64,000 nucleotides of DNA from Duganella guangzhouensis (lineage in GTDB: Bacteria; Pseudomonadota; Gammaproteobacteria; Burkholderiales; Burkholderiaceae_D), in the NCBI RefSeq assembly GCF_009674535.1, contig NZ_WKJK01000012.1:62001-126000 (forward strand). The letters are read 5' to 3'. Positions 16,286-25,667 of the stretch are shown piece by piece. The notes beneath the pieces were generated by a model. It searched no databases. It saw nothing but the letters and a program-made list of their open reading frames with translations, and had not been told where the DNA came from. Made by a program: the position numbers and the translations under genes. Numbering within the stretch: position 1 is the first letter of the stretch; the number at the start of each line of letters is the position of its first letter.

Positions 16286-18082
16286 TTACCTTGGCGCCAG
16301 TTCCGCCTGCGCCTCGCGTAACAGCTGGTCTTGCTGCGCGGTTAACTCACGGTAACGCACGCCAATCTCGTCCGACGACAGGCCGGCGGCAAACAACTGG
16401 CTCAGCTCCTGCTTCAGCGCATTGTGCTTGACCTGGCGGATCGCCGCCCGCAGCACCAGCCGTTCGGTATCCCGCTCGGACTCCGGCTCTTTGACGATTT
16501 CGCCGATGATGCCGTCATATTCATCACTCAAAGACTTCAGATGCTGCGCGAATGCGGCAAAGGTGCCGTTCTCGCCGAGCATCCGCGCCGCTGTCACCAG
16601 CTGCTCCAGCCGCTCGGCCGCCTCGGCGCCGAAGAACTGGCACGCCTGCAGCGCCGCCGCGTCGAGCTCCAGCGCCAGCGCCGGATGGGTCACCACCACC
16701 CGCATGATCTGCAACTCCAGCCCCTTAGGCTGGGTGCGGCCGGTGCGCGGTGGCGCCTGTCGCGCCGCCGCCACCGGCTTGGATAATTCGTACAGCGATT
16801 CCACTTCGTGCGGCTGGGTTTGCGTCATCTGCGCCAGGCTGCGCACGATTTGCAGCCGCAGCGCGGTGGGCGTCATGGCTTGCAGCATCGGCTTGGCGTC
16901 GAACTGGATGCGCGCCCGCCCTTCCGGACTGTTCAAATCATGCTCGCCCATCGCTTCGCGGATCAGGAACTGCGACAGCGGCATCGCTTCGTGAATTTCC
17001 TGCTCAAACGCTTCCTTGCCGTAAGCGCGCACATAGCTGTCCGGATCGTGTTCGGTCGGCAGGAACAGGAACTTGATGGTCTTGTTGTCGGTCACATGCG
17101 GCAGACAAGCTTCCAGCGCGCGCCGCGCGGCGCGGCGGCCGGCCTTGTCGCCGTCGAAACTGAAGATCACCGTATCGGTCTGGCGCAGCAGCTTCTGCAC
17201 GTGATGGGTGGTGCACGCCGTACCCAGCGTGGCCACCGCCTGCGGGAAGCCCATCTGCGCCAAGGCCACCACGTCCATATAGCCTTCCGTCACCAGCACA
17301 TAGCCGGCGTCGCGGATCGCCTGGCGCGCCTCGAACAAGCCATACAGCTCGAAGCCCTTTGAAAATAAAGGCGTTTCCGGCGAATTCAAGTACTTGGGCT
17401 CGCCCTGATCCAGCACCCGGCCGCCGAAGGCGATCACCTGCCCCTTGGTATTTTTGATCGGGAACATCACGCGCTCGCGGAAACGGTCGTAGCGCTTGCG
17501 GTTGTTGCCGTCCTCGTCCACCTTGTCGATCACCAGGCCGGACTCGGCCAGCGCCACCGCCTCGTACTCCGGGAACACGGCACGCAGATTGTCCCACCCC
17601 TGCGGCGCGTAGCCGAGGCCGAAGCGGGCCGCGATCTCACCGGTCAGGCCACGGTTTTTCAGATAGGCGATGGCGTTCGGCGCGCTACGCAGCTGCAGCC
17701 GGTAAAAATCATTGGCACGCGTCATGGCCTCGGTCAGCGCCAGGCTCTGGGCCTGCATTTGCGCGCGCTGCGCCGGCGGAATCTTGTCGTCCTGTTCCGG
17801 CACCACCATGCCGACGTTTTGCGCCAGCTCCTTGACGGCATCGACAAAGCCCATGCCGGAATATTCGATCATGAAACCAATCGAGGTTCCATGTGCGCCG
17901 CAGCCGAAGCAGTGATAAAACTGCTTGGTCGGACTAACCGTGAAGCTGGGCGACTTTTCATTGTGAAACGGGCACAAACCCATGTAGTTCGCGCCGCCTT
18001 TTTTCAGCTGCACGTAACGGCCGACCACGTCGACGATATCGACGCGGTTGAGCAAATCAGCGATAAAAGTTTGTGGGATCAC
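16286..18082 (-). CDS. dnaG: DNA primase DnaG
   Basis: A 598-residue replicative primase that makes RNA primers on the lagging strand. The N-terminal zinc-ribbon is intact (CPFHNEKSPSF ... FYHCFGCGAHG, residues 37-66). The catalytic core and TOPRIM domain are clear (VTEGYMDVVALAQMGF; FSFDGDKAGRRAARRA), followed by a C-terminal helicase-binding domain. The start is a GTG at 18082 without an obvious ribosome site. It lies 85 bp downstream of yqeY in the conserved rpsU-yqeY-dnaG-rpoD order. Confidence 0.97.
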   Translation of the reverse strand: MIPQTFIADLLNRVDIVDVVGRYVQLKKGGANYMGLCPFHNEKSPSFTVSPTKQFYHCFGCGAHGTSIGFMIEYSGMGFVDAVKELAQNVGMVVPEQDDKIPPAQRAQMQAQSLALTEAMTRANDFYRLQLRSAPNAIAYLKNRGLTGEIAARFGLGYAPQGWDNLRAVFPEYEAVALAESGLVIDKVDEDGNNRKRYDRFRERVMFPIKNTKGQVIAFGGRVLDQGEPKYLNSPETPLFSKGFELYGLFEARQAIRDAGYVLVTEGYMDVVALAQMGFPQAVATLGTACTTHHVQKLLRQTDTVIFSFDGDKAGRRAARRALEACLPHVTDNKTIKFLFLPTEHDPDSYVRAYGKEAFEQEIHEAMPLSQFLIREAMGEHDLNSPEGRARIQFDAKPMLQAMTPTALRLQIVRSLAQMTQTQPHEVESLYELSKPVAAARQAPPRTGRTQPKGLELQIMRVVVTHPALALELDAAALQACQFFGAEAAERLEQLVTAARMLGENGTFAAFAQHLKSLSDEYDGIIGEIVKEPESERDTERLVLRAAIRQVKHNALKQELSQLFAAGLSSDEIGVRYRELTAQQDQLLREAQAELAPR

Positions 18083-18167
18083 AGGGCTGAGCGGTCTTGT
18101 TGTAGATCAGACTATACCGTCACAGCCGATCCGCTTTGATGCGGATCAAGCCGCGACGGGGCGAAAC

Positions 18168-18617
18168 TTAGGCTGGGGTCAGCGCTTTTTTGACCAGCGC
18201 GGAGACCACGGTCATGTCGGCGCGGCCGGCCAGTTTCGGCTTCAGCACGCCCATCACCTTGCCCATGTCCTGCGGACCGGCGGCGCCGGTGGCGGCCACG
18301 GCGGCGGCCACTTCAGCCGCGACTTCTTCGTCCGACAGGCCGGCTGGCATGTAGGCGCTCAGCACAACCAGTTCGGCTTTCTCGATATCAGCCAGATCGG
18401 CACGGCCGCCGGCTTCGAATTGGGTGATCGAATCCTTGCGCTGCTTGATCATTTTTTCCACGATGGCCACGGTTTGCTCATCGCTGACTTCAATCTGCTC
18501 GTCCACTTCCTTGCGCTTGATTTCCGCCAAGATCAGGCGGATGGTGGCCAGACGGCCAGCTTCTTTGGCGCGCATGGCGTTTTTCATGTCTTCGGTAATC
18601 TGTGCTTTCAAGCCCAT
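18168..18617 (-). CDS. yqeY: GatB/YqeY domain protein
   Basis: A 149-residue protein made entirely of the YqeY domain, related to the tail domain of GatB in tRNA amidotransferase. Visible markers are MGLKAQITEDMKNAMRAKE, LATIRLILAEIKRKEVDEQI and the C-terminal GPQDMGKVMGVLKPKL segment. Its role is unproven; it may bind tRNA or act in translation quality control. It commonly sits between rpsU and dnaG in proteobacteria, as here, and is probably transcribed by readthrough of the hairpin after rpsU. Confidence 0.92.
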   Translation of the reverse strand: MGLKAQITEDMKNAMRAKEAGRLATIRLILAEIKRKEVDEQIEVSDEQTVAIVEKMIKQRKDSITQFEAGGRADLADIEKAELVVLSAYMPAGLSDEEVAAEVAAAVAATGAAGPQDMGKVMGVLKPKLAGRADMTVVSALVKKALTPA

Positions 18618-18642
18618 GGCGTTTCTTTCAGAGAATGTGGAA

Positions 18643-18682
18643 ATAAAAAAGCGAAAACCCGCTGCGGCAAGCCGGAGCGGGT
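18643..18682 (-). terminator. Attenuator-type terminator between rpsU and yqeY
   Basis: On the minus strand ACCCGCT...AGCGGGT (18657-18663 and 18676-18682), with extra CGGC/GC pairing in the loop, is followed by TTTTCGCTTTTTTATT. Partial termination here would set the high rpsU to low dnaG/rpoD ratio, as known for the E. coli operon. Confidence 0.75.
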
Positions 18683-18741
18683 GTTCTCTTAGATGCCGCT
18701 AAACACAACCGGCAAAGCCAGGTTGTCCTGCGTAAGCAATC

Positions 18742-18954
18742 TTAGAAGAGTTTTTTCGGCAGCTGTTGGCTGCGGATGCGTTTGTAGTGACGCTTAACAG
18801 CAGCAGCCAGCTTGCGCTTGCGCTCTGCGGTTGGCTTCTCGTAGAACTCGCGTGCACGCAGTTCGGTCAGCAGGCCGGTTTTTTCGATGGTGCGTTTGAA
18901 GCGACGCATTGCGACTTCGAACGGCTCGTTTTCTTTAAGGCGAATAGTGGTCAT
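18742..18954 (-). CDS. rpsU: 30S ribosomal protein S21
   Basis: A 70-residue basic ribosomal protein of the small subunit, needed for efficient initiation. The sequence [19 protein letters not shown] and the [17 protein letters not shown] segment are typical. The start at 18954 gives the standard N-terminus; an upstream in-frame ATG four codons earlier is not needed. It is the first gene of the macromolecular synthesis operon, with its own strong promoter upstream and an attenuator-like hairpin downstream. Confidence 0.97.
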   Translation of the reverse strand: MTTIRLKENEPFEVAMRRFKRTIEKTGLLTELRAREFYEKPTAERKRKLAAAVKRHYKRIRSQQLPKKLF

Positions 18955-18992
18955 GTAAAAATTCAAACCGTTGGGGTTATAGGAAGACTGCT

Positions 18993-19021
18993 ACTATAGC
19001 GTCTTTTGCCGAAAAGCGCAA
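18993..19021 (-). promoter_or_regulatory. rpsU operon promoter
   Basis: TTGCGC (19016-19021) and TATAGT (18993-18998), read on the minus strand, are separated by exactly 17 bp, and the -10 box lies 38 bp upstream of the rpsU ATG. No other good sigma-70 promoter is seen in the spacer. Confidence 0.6.
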
Positions 19022-19147
19022 GCCACAGCCTGGCAAATCAGCCAAACATGCGGCCCCGGGTGGCAAAAGTAACACGGCGTATAGGCAATCTTTCTACGAC
19101 TTCAAGGGATTGCACGGGCGCCGCGACTTCCAGGGAACGGTAGTATA

Positions 19148-20353
19148 TCAAACAGCCAGCCCAGCCGCCACACCGGAAGCCCAGGCCCACTGGAAGTTGT
19201 AGCCTCCCAGCCACCCGGTGACGTCCACCGTTTCACCGATGAAGTACAGGCCAGGCACGTTGTTGGCCATCATGGTTTGCTGCGACAACTCGCGGGTATC
19301 GATGCCGCCGCGCGTCACTTCCGCCTTTTTATAGCCTTCGGAGCCATTCGGTGTCAGCGTCCATTGGTTGATGGCGGCGCCCAGTTTGCGCAGCTGCGCG
19401 TCCGGCATGTCGGCCAGGCGGGCATCCAGCGCGAAACCGTGGGCTAGCAGCAAGCCTTCGGCCAGACGCGCCGGCAGCCATTGCGCCAGCACATTGCCCA
19501 GCTGTTTCTTGATGGTGCTCTTGCCTTCGATCAGCGCTTGCGCCAAGTCCAGCTCCGGCAGCAGGTTGATGACGATCGGCGCGCCCGGTTGCCAGTATGA
19601 GGAAATCTGCAGGATCGCCGGGCCGGACAGGCCGCGATGGGTGAACAGCAAATCCTCGCGGAACCGCCCGCCGCTCGGGTTGCGGCCTTTCAGCGAGCCG
19701 GTTTCCACGTCCACTTCCAGCGCGATGCCGGCCATTTCGACGAACGGTGCCCATTGCTGGGCGTCGAAGGTCAGCGGCACCAGCGCCGGGCGCGGTTCGA
19801 CCAGGCGCAGCTCGAATTGTTTGGCGATGCGGTAGCCAAAGTCGCTGGCGCCGATCTTGGGGATGGACAGGCCGCCGGTGGCGATCACCACGCTGGGTGC
19901 TTCGATCGGGCCACTATCGGTCTGCAGCACGAAACCGGCTTCGGTCTGCTCCAGGCTATCGACCTTGCACGGCAGGCGCCAGTGCACATCGCCAGCCGCG
20001 CATTCATCCTTGAGCATGTCGATGATCTGCTCGGCCGAATCGTCGCAGAACAGCTGCCCGCGATGTTTCTCGTGGTAGCCGATGCGGTGCTTTTTCACCA
20101 GCGCGACGAAATCCGCCGGGGTGTAGCGCGACAGCGCGCTCTTGCAGAAGTGCGGATTCTCCGACAGGAAGTTGGCCGGGCCGGCATTCACATTGGTGAA
20201 ATTGCAGCGACCGCCGCCCGAGATACGGATTTTCTCGGCCAGCTTGGCGGCGTGGTCGATCAGCACCACGCGCAGGCCGCGCTGGGCCGCCGTGGCCGCG
20301 CACATCATCCCGGCCGCGCCCGCGCCGATTACCGCTACATCAAACTTTGCCAT
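19148..20353 (-). CDS. HI0933/YhiN-family flavoprotein
   Basis: A 401-residue FAD-binding protein of the HI0933-like family (BaiN/YhiN). It has the N-terminal dinucleotide fold FDVAVIGAGAAGMMCA, the family signature EKIRISGGGRCNFTN near residue 43, and the C-terminal FAD motif GLYFIGETVDVTGWLGGYNFQWAWASG. Members are proposed NAD(P)/FAD oxidoreductases; the physiological substrate is unknown for most. It is a single gene, separated from ybiB by a repeat element. Confidence 0.9.
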   Translation of the reverse strand: MAKFDVAVIGAGAAGMMCAATAAQRGLRVVLIDHAAKLAEKIRISGGGRCNFTNVNAGPANFLSENPHFCKSALSRYTPADFVALVKKHRIGYHEKHRGQLFCDDSAEQIIDMLKDECAAGDVHWRLPCKVDSLEQTEAGFVLQTDSGPIEAPSVVIATGGLSIPKIGASDFGYRIAKQFELRLVEPRPALVPLTFDAQQWAPFVEMAGIALEVDVETGSLKGRNPSGGRFREDLLFTHRGLSGPAILQISSYWQPGAPIVINLLPELDLAQALIEGKSTIKKQLGNVLAQWLPARLAEGLLLAHGFALDARLADMPDAQLRKLGAAINQWTLTPNGSEGYKKAEVTRGGIDTRELSQQTMMANNVPGLYFIGETVDVTGWLGGYNFQWAWASGVAAGLAV

Positions 20354-20376
20354 GTCATTCCTGTTAGTTACCGCTT

Positions 20377-20455
20377 GTCATCCCGGCGCAGGCCGGGATC
20401 TATAGAACGTGTGCATTCACGCTCAGCATGGATTCCGGCTTCCGCCGGAATGACG
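20377..20455. repeat. Two-hairpin intergenic repeat (REP/BIME-like)
   Basis: Two imperfectly inverted palindromes, GTCATCCCGGCGCAGGCCGGGA and GATTCCGGCTTCCGCCGGAATGAC, are separated by about 30 bp. This GTCAT-bounded CCGG-palindrome pair is a common dispersed repeat in proteobacterial genomes. It occupies the 117-bp gap between the flavoprotein gene and ybiB. Confidence 0.7.
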
Positions 20456-20470
20456 TAAAAGGGCGAGATT

Positions 20471-21457
20471 TTACTCGATCGGCTCGCTCACATGCTGGCG
20501 CGAGGCGATGGTCCGCGCCACCAGCAAGCATTGCGCCACCTGTTCGGCGATCGGCGGCGGCACCGGCACCGCGCCGTCCAGCACCGACTGTATCCAGGCC
20601 GCTGTGGTGGCCGCATCCTTGTTTTCCGGCAGCAGCGGCAACTCGCCCACCAGCGTCTGCTTGGGAACCAGCGTGGTGCGCAGGCCGCCATGGAACCAGT
20701 CGATCTGCTGCGCCTTGTTGGCGTTGGCCACCGTCTCGCCTTCGGTGCCACGCATCAGGAAAGCATCGCCGCGCTCGTGCAGGGCGGCGGTGGTGAAGTA
20801 CTCGCCCAGCATCTCCAGATATTCCGGATGGGTGTACGACACCAGCCGCAACGCCGGCCCGGCAAACGGTTGCATGATCTTGACCAGCGTATGGGTCGAA
20901 TTGCGCACGCCCAAAATGCGCCGCAGCGACAGCAGATGCGCCAGCTTGGGCGCCATCGCCTCGATGGTGATGAAGGCCGGCTTGCCCTGCGACATCGCCT
21001 CCTCCGCCTCCGAACGGTGGCGCGACACCGTCACGCCCAGCTCGGCCAACACTTCCGCCGTCGCCACCCGGCCCAGATCGGTGGTCACGCCGTGCACCAG
21101 CACCGGCACGCCCTCGCGCGCCAGCAGCAAGGCCAGCAGCGCCGTCAGATTGGCCATCTTGCGGGCACCGTTGTAGGTCGGGATCACCACCGGCGCAAAC
21201 TGGCCGGGCGGCGCGTTAAACGGCTCGAATGACGCCTCGGCGGCATCCAGGAAACCGGCGATCTCCTCCACCGATTCGCCCTTGATGCGCATCGAAAGCA
21301 AAATACCGCCCAGCTCCAGCTGGGAAACCCGGCCATCCAGCATAGCCTGGTACAAATCATGGGCGTCATCGCGTGACATGCTGCGGGCGCCGGCTTTGCC
21401 GCGGCCGATTTCCTTGATGAATCGCGCGGCCGGGAATGGTTCGAATGTTGTAGTCAT
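20471..21457 (-). CDS. ybiB: YbiB/TrpD2 DNA-binding protein
   Basis: A 328-residue protein with the fold of anthranilate phosphoribosyltransferase (TrpD): an N-terminal helical domain (MSRDDAHDLYQAMLDGRVSQLELG) and a large phosphoribosyltransferase-like domain (PTYNGARKMANLTALLALLLAREGVPVLVHG). The TrpD signature GTGGD is replaced by this PTYNGARK version, characteristic of YbiB/TrpD2, which binds single- and double-stranded DNA and lacks TrpD activity. In E. coli ybiB is LexA-linked through dinG. Here it is divergent from aroG with an 85-bp spacer; no clear LexA box was seen. Confidence 0.85.
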   Translation of the reverse strand: MTTTFEPFPAARFIKEIGRGKAGARSMSRDDAHDLYQAMLDGRVSQLELGGILLSMRIKGESVEEIAGFLDAAEASFEPFNAPPGQFAPVVIPTYNGARKMANLTALLALLLAREGVPVLVHGVTTDLGRVATAEVLAELGVTVSRHRSEAEEAMSQGKPAFITIEAMAPKLAHLLSLRRILGVRNSTHTLVKIMQPFAGPALRLVSYTHPEYLEMLGEYFTTAALHERGDAFLMRGTEGETVANANKAQQIDWFHGGLRTTLVPKQTLVGELPLLPENKDAATTAAWIQSVLDGAVPVPPPIAEQVAQCLLVARTIASRQHVSEPIE

Positions 21458-21542
21458 GTCAGCAGCTTAAACCACTACGGCGCATTTCGGCTACACTATC
21501 CGTCCCCGAAAATGATTAGAACCGAACTGGACTGTTGAGACC

Positions 21543-22601
21543 ATGATTTCCCCAGACATTGAAAACGTCAACGTCACCTCGTTTGCTCCGATGCCGTCGC
21601 CGGAAGCCTTGCACAGCAAGCTGCCGCTGACCGATCTGGCCTCCGAGACCGTGATGAAGGGCCGCGAAGCCCTGCGCAACATCATCGACCGCAAGGACCA
21701 GCGCCTGTTCGTGGTGGTTGGCCCGTGCTCGATCCACGATCCGGTGGCCGGCCTGGACTATGCCCGCCGCCTGAAGGAACTGCAGGCCGAAGTGGCCGAC
21801 ACCATGCTGCTGGTGATGCGCGTGTATTTCGAAAAGCCACGCACCACCACCGGCTGGAAGGGGTATATCAATGATCCGGACATGGACGATTCGTTCCGCG
21901 TCAACGTCGGCATGGAAAAGGCGCGCCAGTTCCTGCTCGACGTGTGCGAACTGGGCCTGCCCACCGCCACCGAGGCGCTGGACCCGATCTCGCCGCAATA
22001 CCTGGGCGATTTGATCGCCTGGACCGCGATCGGCGCCCGCACCACCGAATCGCAGACCCACCGCGAAATGTCGTCCGGCCTGTCGACCCCGGTCGGCTTC
22101 AAGAATGGCACCGATGGCGACATCAGCATCGCCATCAACGCGATTCTGTCGTCGGCGCATCCGCACTCCTTCCTGGGCATCAACGCCCAGGGCAATGTGG
22201 CGATCGTGCGCACCCGCGGCAATGGCTACGGCCACGTGGTGCTGCGCGGTGGCGACGGCCGTCCGAACTACGATTCGGTGTCGATCGCGATCGCCGAACA
22301 GGCGCTGACCAAGGCCAAGCTGCCGGCCAACCTGGTGGTCGACTGCTCGCACGCCAACAGCTACAAGAAGCCGGAACTGCAACCGCTGGTGATGGCCGAC
22401 GTCATCCACCAGATCGTGCAGGGCAACAAGTCGCTGGTGGGCGTGATGATCGAGTCCAACATCGTTGGCGGCAACCAGAAGATCCCGGCCGACCTGAGCC
22501 AGCTGGTGTACGGCTGCTCGGTCACCGACGGCTGCATCGACTGGGACACCACCGCGCAGATGCTGCGCGAAGCCCACAAGCAGTTGCTGAACCGCCCTTA
22601 A
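21543..22601 (+). CDS. aroG: 3-deoxy-7-phosphoheptulonate (DAHP) synthase, AroG/F/H type
   Basis: A 352-residue class I DAHP synthase condensing phosphoenolpyruvate and erythrose 4-phosphate, the first step of the shikimate pathway. Clear motifs are VVVGPCSIHDP (residues 59-69), RVYFEKPRTTTGWKG, ARTTESQTHREMSSGLS, the FKNGTDGD segment and the metal-site DCSHANSYKK. Length matches E. coli AroG (350). Which aromatic amino acid feeds back cannot be decided here. Its stop overlaps by 3 bp the convergent NirD-like gene. Confidence 0.96.
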   Translation: MISPDIENVNVTSFAPMPSPEALHSKLPLTDLASETVMKGREALRNIIDRKDQRLFVVVGPCSIHDPVAGLDYARRLKELQAEVADTMLLVMRVYFEKPRTTTGWKGYINDPDMDDSFRVNVGMEKARQFLLDVCELGLPTATEALDPISPQYLGDLIAWTAIGARTTESQTHREMSSGLSTPVGFKNGTDGDISIAINAILSSAHPHSFLGINAQGNVAIVRTRGNGYGHVVLRGGDGRPNYDSVSIAIAEQALTKAKLPANLVVDCSHANSYKKPELQPLVMADVIHQIVQGNKSLVGVMIESNIVGGNQKIPADLSQLVYGCSVTDGCIDWDTTAQMLREAHKQLLNRP

Positions 22602-22918
22602 TAGCAGTAGGCGACCAGGCTGGTCGCCACCCCGAACTGCCCCGCCAGCGCCGCCTCGGCCTGGCTGGCCGGGGCGCTCAGTTCATCCAGGTCGAGATAG
22701 ACCTTGAAATTTTCCACCCGCACCGAATAGCGCCGCGCTTTACTGAAGCGCGGATCAACGCCCTGGCATTCGAGCACGGCATGGACGCTGACCTCGTCGG
22801 TGCGAAACAGCGCCACACCCGGCAACTCCTGCCAGGCCAGACCGCGCGGCACCAGGCGCGCGCCGCCGCCCAGCGGTACATCCTTTAATTTGCATATCAA
22901 TTTCCATCGTTCAGACAT
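22598..22918 (-). CDS. Small NirD-like (cluster-less Rieske-like) protein
   Basis: A 106-residue protein. Start (SERWKLICKLKDVPLGGGARLV), middle (LPGVALFRTDEVSVHAVLE) and end (YSVRVENFKVYLDLDEL) follow the outline of nitrite reductase small subunits of the NirD type, which have a Rieske fold without the iron-sulfur ligands. No nirB gene is nearby, so a role in nitrite reduction is doubtful. The ATG at 22918 is preceded by GGGGAGGATGCC, an excellent ribosome site. The similarity is weak; a family of unknown function is equally possible. Confidence 0.55.
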   Translation of the reverse strand: MSERWKLICKLKDVPLGGGARLVPRGLAWQELPGVALFRTDEVSVHAVLECQGVDPRFSKARRYSVRVENFKVYLDLDELSAPASQAEAALAGQFGVATSLVAYCY

Positions 22919-23099
22919 GGCATCCTCCCCGGCTCTGCCTGTTTTATAAGCAAAACCGGTGCCACGAGAAAACACCTGAAAATCTGGCCATTTGGCAAAA
23001 TTTCGCACTCCGCCAGTGCGGTCCGGAGCTGCGCTGGTGCATGCATGCACGCGGTTTACATTACAATGGCGGATTCCCCTGATGAAATCCGCATTTTCC

Positions 23100-24140
23100 A
23101 TGATCGTTCTTGGCGTTGAATCCTCCTGTGACGAAACCGGCCTGGCGTTGTACGACACGCAACACGGCCTGCTGTCCCACGCCCTGCACTCGCAGGTTGC
23201 CATGCACGAGGAATATGGCGGCGTGGTGCCCGAGCTGGCCTCGCGCGACCACATCCGCCGCGCCATCCCGCTGCTGACGCAGACGTTGGAACAAGCTGGC
23301 AAGCAGCCGCAGGACATCGACGCCATCGCCTACACCCAGGGACCGGGTTTGGCGGGCGCGCTGCTGGTCGGCTCGTCGGTGGCGTGCAGCCTCGGGCTGG
23401 CGCTGGACAAGCCGGTGCTGGGCGTGCACCACCTGGAAGGCCATTTGCTGTCGCCGCTGCTGGCGTCGGAGCCGCCGGAATTCCCCTTCATCGCGCTGCT
23501 GGTGTCGGGCGGCCACACTCAGCTGATGCGGGTGGACGGTGTCGGCCAGTACACGCTGCTGGGCGAGACGCTGGACGATGCCGCTGGCGAAGCTTTCGAC
23601 AAATCGGCCAAGCTGCTGGGCCTGGGTTATCCGGGCGGTCCGGCGATTTCACGCCTGGCCGAATTCGGCGATCCGGCCGCTTATCAGCTGCCGCGCCCGA
23701 TGAAGCACACCAAGGATTTCAATTTCAGCTTTTCCGGCCTGAAAACGGCGGTGCTGACGGTGGTGAAGAACCACGAGGAAAAAATCGTCGCCAATATCTG
23801 CGAACAAGACAAGGCCAACATCGCGCGCGGCTTTGTCGATGCGATTGTGGATGTGTTGACCGCAAAATGCGTGTCCGCCATCAAGCACACCGGCCTGAAG
23901 CGGTTGGTGATCGCCGGCGGCGTAGGCGCGAACAGCCAGCTGCGCGCCTCGCTGAACGAAGCGGCGGCCAAGAAGCGGTTCAAGGTCTATTACCCTGAAC
24001 TGGAATTCTGCACCGATAACGGCGCAATGATCGCCTTCGCCGGGGCCATGCGTTTGATGATCAACCCGGACGCGGCGAAAAAGGATTACTCGTTCAACGT
24101 GCGGCCGCGCTGGCCACTGGACGAGCTCAAAGTCATTTAA
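23100..24140 (+). CDS. tsaD: tRNA N6-threonylcarbamoyladenosine transferase TsaD
   Basis: A 346-residue ASKHA-fold enzyme that transfers threonylcarbamoyl to A37 of tRNAs reading ANN codons, with TsaB, TsaE and TsaC. It starts [20 protein letters not shown] and carries the metal-binding HxxxH motif in [12 protein letters not shown], plus SGGHTQL and the C-terminal [15 protein letters not shown]. The ATG at 23100 gives the family N-terminus; an in-frame ATG at 23082 is a possible alternative. Partner gene tsaE lies at 48 kb in this window. Confidence 0.95.
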   Translation: MIVLGVESSCDETGLALYDTQHGLLSHALHSQVAMHEEYGGVVPELASRDHIRRAIPLLTQTLEQAGKQPQDIDAIAYTQGPGLAGALLVGSSVACSLGLALDKPVLGVHHLEGHLLSPLLASEPPEFPFIALLVSGGHTQLMRVDGVGQYTLLGETLDDAAGEAFDKSAKLLGLGYPGGPAISRLAEFGDPAAYQLPRPMKHTKDFNFSFSGLKTAVLTVVKNHEEKIVANICEQDKANIARGFVDAIVDVLTAKCVSAIKHTGLKRLVIAGGVGANSQLRASLNEAAAKKRFKVYYPELEFCTDNGAMIAFAGAMRLMINPDAAKKDYSFNVRPRWPLDELKVI

Positions 24141-24319
24141 TTCGACGCGAACGCCATGCCCGCGAGGACGGCCAGACCGACCAGCGGGATCAGATACTTG
24201 GCCTTGCCGCTACCCAGGCTAACGCCACGGGCGGCAATGCGCTCGCTGCGCAGACGATGTTCATCAGCCGGCGATTCATGTTCGACGGATTTATTATCTT
24301 TTTCAGTTACGGTATTCAT
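24137..24319 (-). CDS. Small single-pass membrane protein
   Basis: A 60-residue protein: a charged N-terminal 35 residues ([22 protein letters not shown]) followed by one hydrophobic helix ([17 protein letters not shown]) at the C-terminus, as in a tail-anchored or short inner-membrane protein. The ATG at 24319 follows GGAGG by five bases. It overlaps the convergent tsaD stop by 4 bp. No family recognised. Confidence 0.6.
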   Translation of the reverse strand: MNTVTEKDNKSVEHESPADEHRLRSERIAARGVSLGSGKAKYLIPLVGLAVLAGMAFASN

Positions 24320-24494
24320 AACAGCCTCCATGAGATCGATCATCGTCCTTTCTGGAGGGCAATGCAATTGTTGTGCCAACCAAATAGGCAGTACTCGGCC
24401 TATACAGCTTGATTCTAGGCGCTTTTGTGGTGAAGTCACCACACAGTACAACGCATCGGGCACTAAAACCGTGCACAGACGCACGCAATCTTGA

Positions 24495-25667
24495 CTATGG
24501 CGGATTGACTAGCATATCGCTACGCGGGTAAGCCCAGGCTGGAATATCGCGCGGACAGGCGGTTGGCGGTGCAATCGGCAGCGTGGTGAAGTTGCCACGC
24601 GGCGTGGTGGCGAAGCGGTAATCGGACAGCGTGCCATCGGCCAGCAACGGAATGCGGCCGAAACGCAACCACGCATTCGCCACACAGTTGGACGCTTGCA
24701 GCGCTTGCAGCTCCTTGAGGCTGCCGGTCACGGTGGCGGCCGGCACATTCAGCGCGGCCGGGCACGCGATGTCCGCCAGGCTGGTGACGCCGCGCCGCAC
24801 CCGGTACCGCACGCCATCGCTTTCAATGCTGGCGTAGCTCCAGCATAGCGGCTGCGACGGGAAAGCCGTCATGGCGATATCCAGCACATGCGAATGCGGA
24901 TCGAGGGTCTCGAAGACGGCGGTCAGTTGCGCCCTGCCCGCCTGCGAGGCGGCGCCTTGCAAGGCGATGAAAGCGACGCTGACACCCAGCCCCAGCAACA
25001 ACCCGCCGCGTCCACGCTCGCCGGCACGCCACTGCGCCGCGCCGCAGGCGGCGGCGATCAGCAGCAAGGCCGCAAACGATGGCCACCCCAGGTAGCCGCG
25101 CGCGGCAAACCCAAGCAGCGCGGCAAACAGCAGTAGCAAGCCGGCCACGCGCAAGCTACGCCAGCGCATGATGAGCGCCATCGGCACGCCGATCGCCACC
25201 CAGAACAGCGGTTCGACAATGAACACCATGTCGCCATAAAACCAGCGCGCATCCAGCGGATACCACGGATGCACGCCATAGGAGTTGGTGTAATCCATCA
25301 GCAGATGCAGCGCCAAGCCGATGCCCACGCTCAGCGCCAATCCCAGCCGCGCCGGCCGGCTGGCGCGCAGCAACGCCCGCGCCGCTGGCCAGCATAGCCA
25401 CAGCAGCAGCGCCAGCAACAGCGCCTGCGGCACCGCCCACAACACGGTGTGCGTGTGTCCCCGATGATTGAGCAGATAGCCGAGCGGCGCCGGCAGCAAC
25501 TGGGTCAGGAACAGATCCAGATCAGGAAAATTGCTGGCCAGCGCACAGGCCAGCAGCAGCAGGCGATGGCGCACGCGCTGTTGCGGCGCCTCGGCCTCGG
25601 CCGGCAGGCTTCGATGCACCAACTCGCCGACGCCGAAACCGATGATGCTATGAGTCAGGTTATCCAA
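24495..25667 (-). CDS. YdjM-type membrane-bound metal-dependent hydrolase (DUF457)
   Basis: A 390-residue inner-membrane protein. The N-terminal MDNLTHSIIGFGVGEL, then SNFPDLDLFL, the LNHRGHTHTVLWA histidine motif and HLLMDYTNSYG are the metal-binding signatures of the YdjM/DUF457 family. About ten hydrophobic segments follow or interleave, and the last 130 residues are a hydrophilic, presumably periplasmic domain. E. coli YdjM is LexA-regulated and its substrate is unknown. It is followed upstream on the same strand by a DUF427 gene with no spacer, so the pair is probably cotranscribed. Confidence 0.85.
   Translation of the reverse strand: MDNLTHSIIGFGVGELVHRSLPAEAEAPQQRVRHRLLLLACALASNFPDLDLFLTQLLPAPLGYLLNHRGHTHTVLWAVPQALLLALLLWLCWPAARALLRASRPARLGLALSVGIGLALHLLMDYTNSYGVHPWYPLDARWFYGDMVFIVEPLFWVAIGVPMALIMRWRSLRVAGLLLLFAALLGFAARGYLGWPSFAALLLIAAACGAAQWRAGERGRGGLLLGLGVSVAFIALQGAASQAGRAQLTAVFETLDPHSHVLDIAMTAFPSQPLCWSYASIESDGVRYRVRRGVTSLADIACPAALNVPAATVTGSLKELQALQASNCVANAWLRFGRIPLLADGTLSDYRFATTPRGNFTTLPIAPPTACPRDIPAWAYPRSDMLVNPP

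Noticed and set aside
20377-20455. Possible CRISPR-like repeat
   Set aside because: Only two non-identical palindromes with no regular spacer; fits a REP/BIME-type intergenic repeat.
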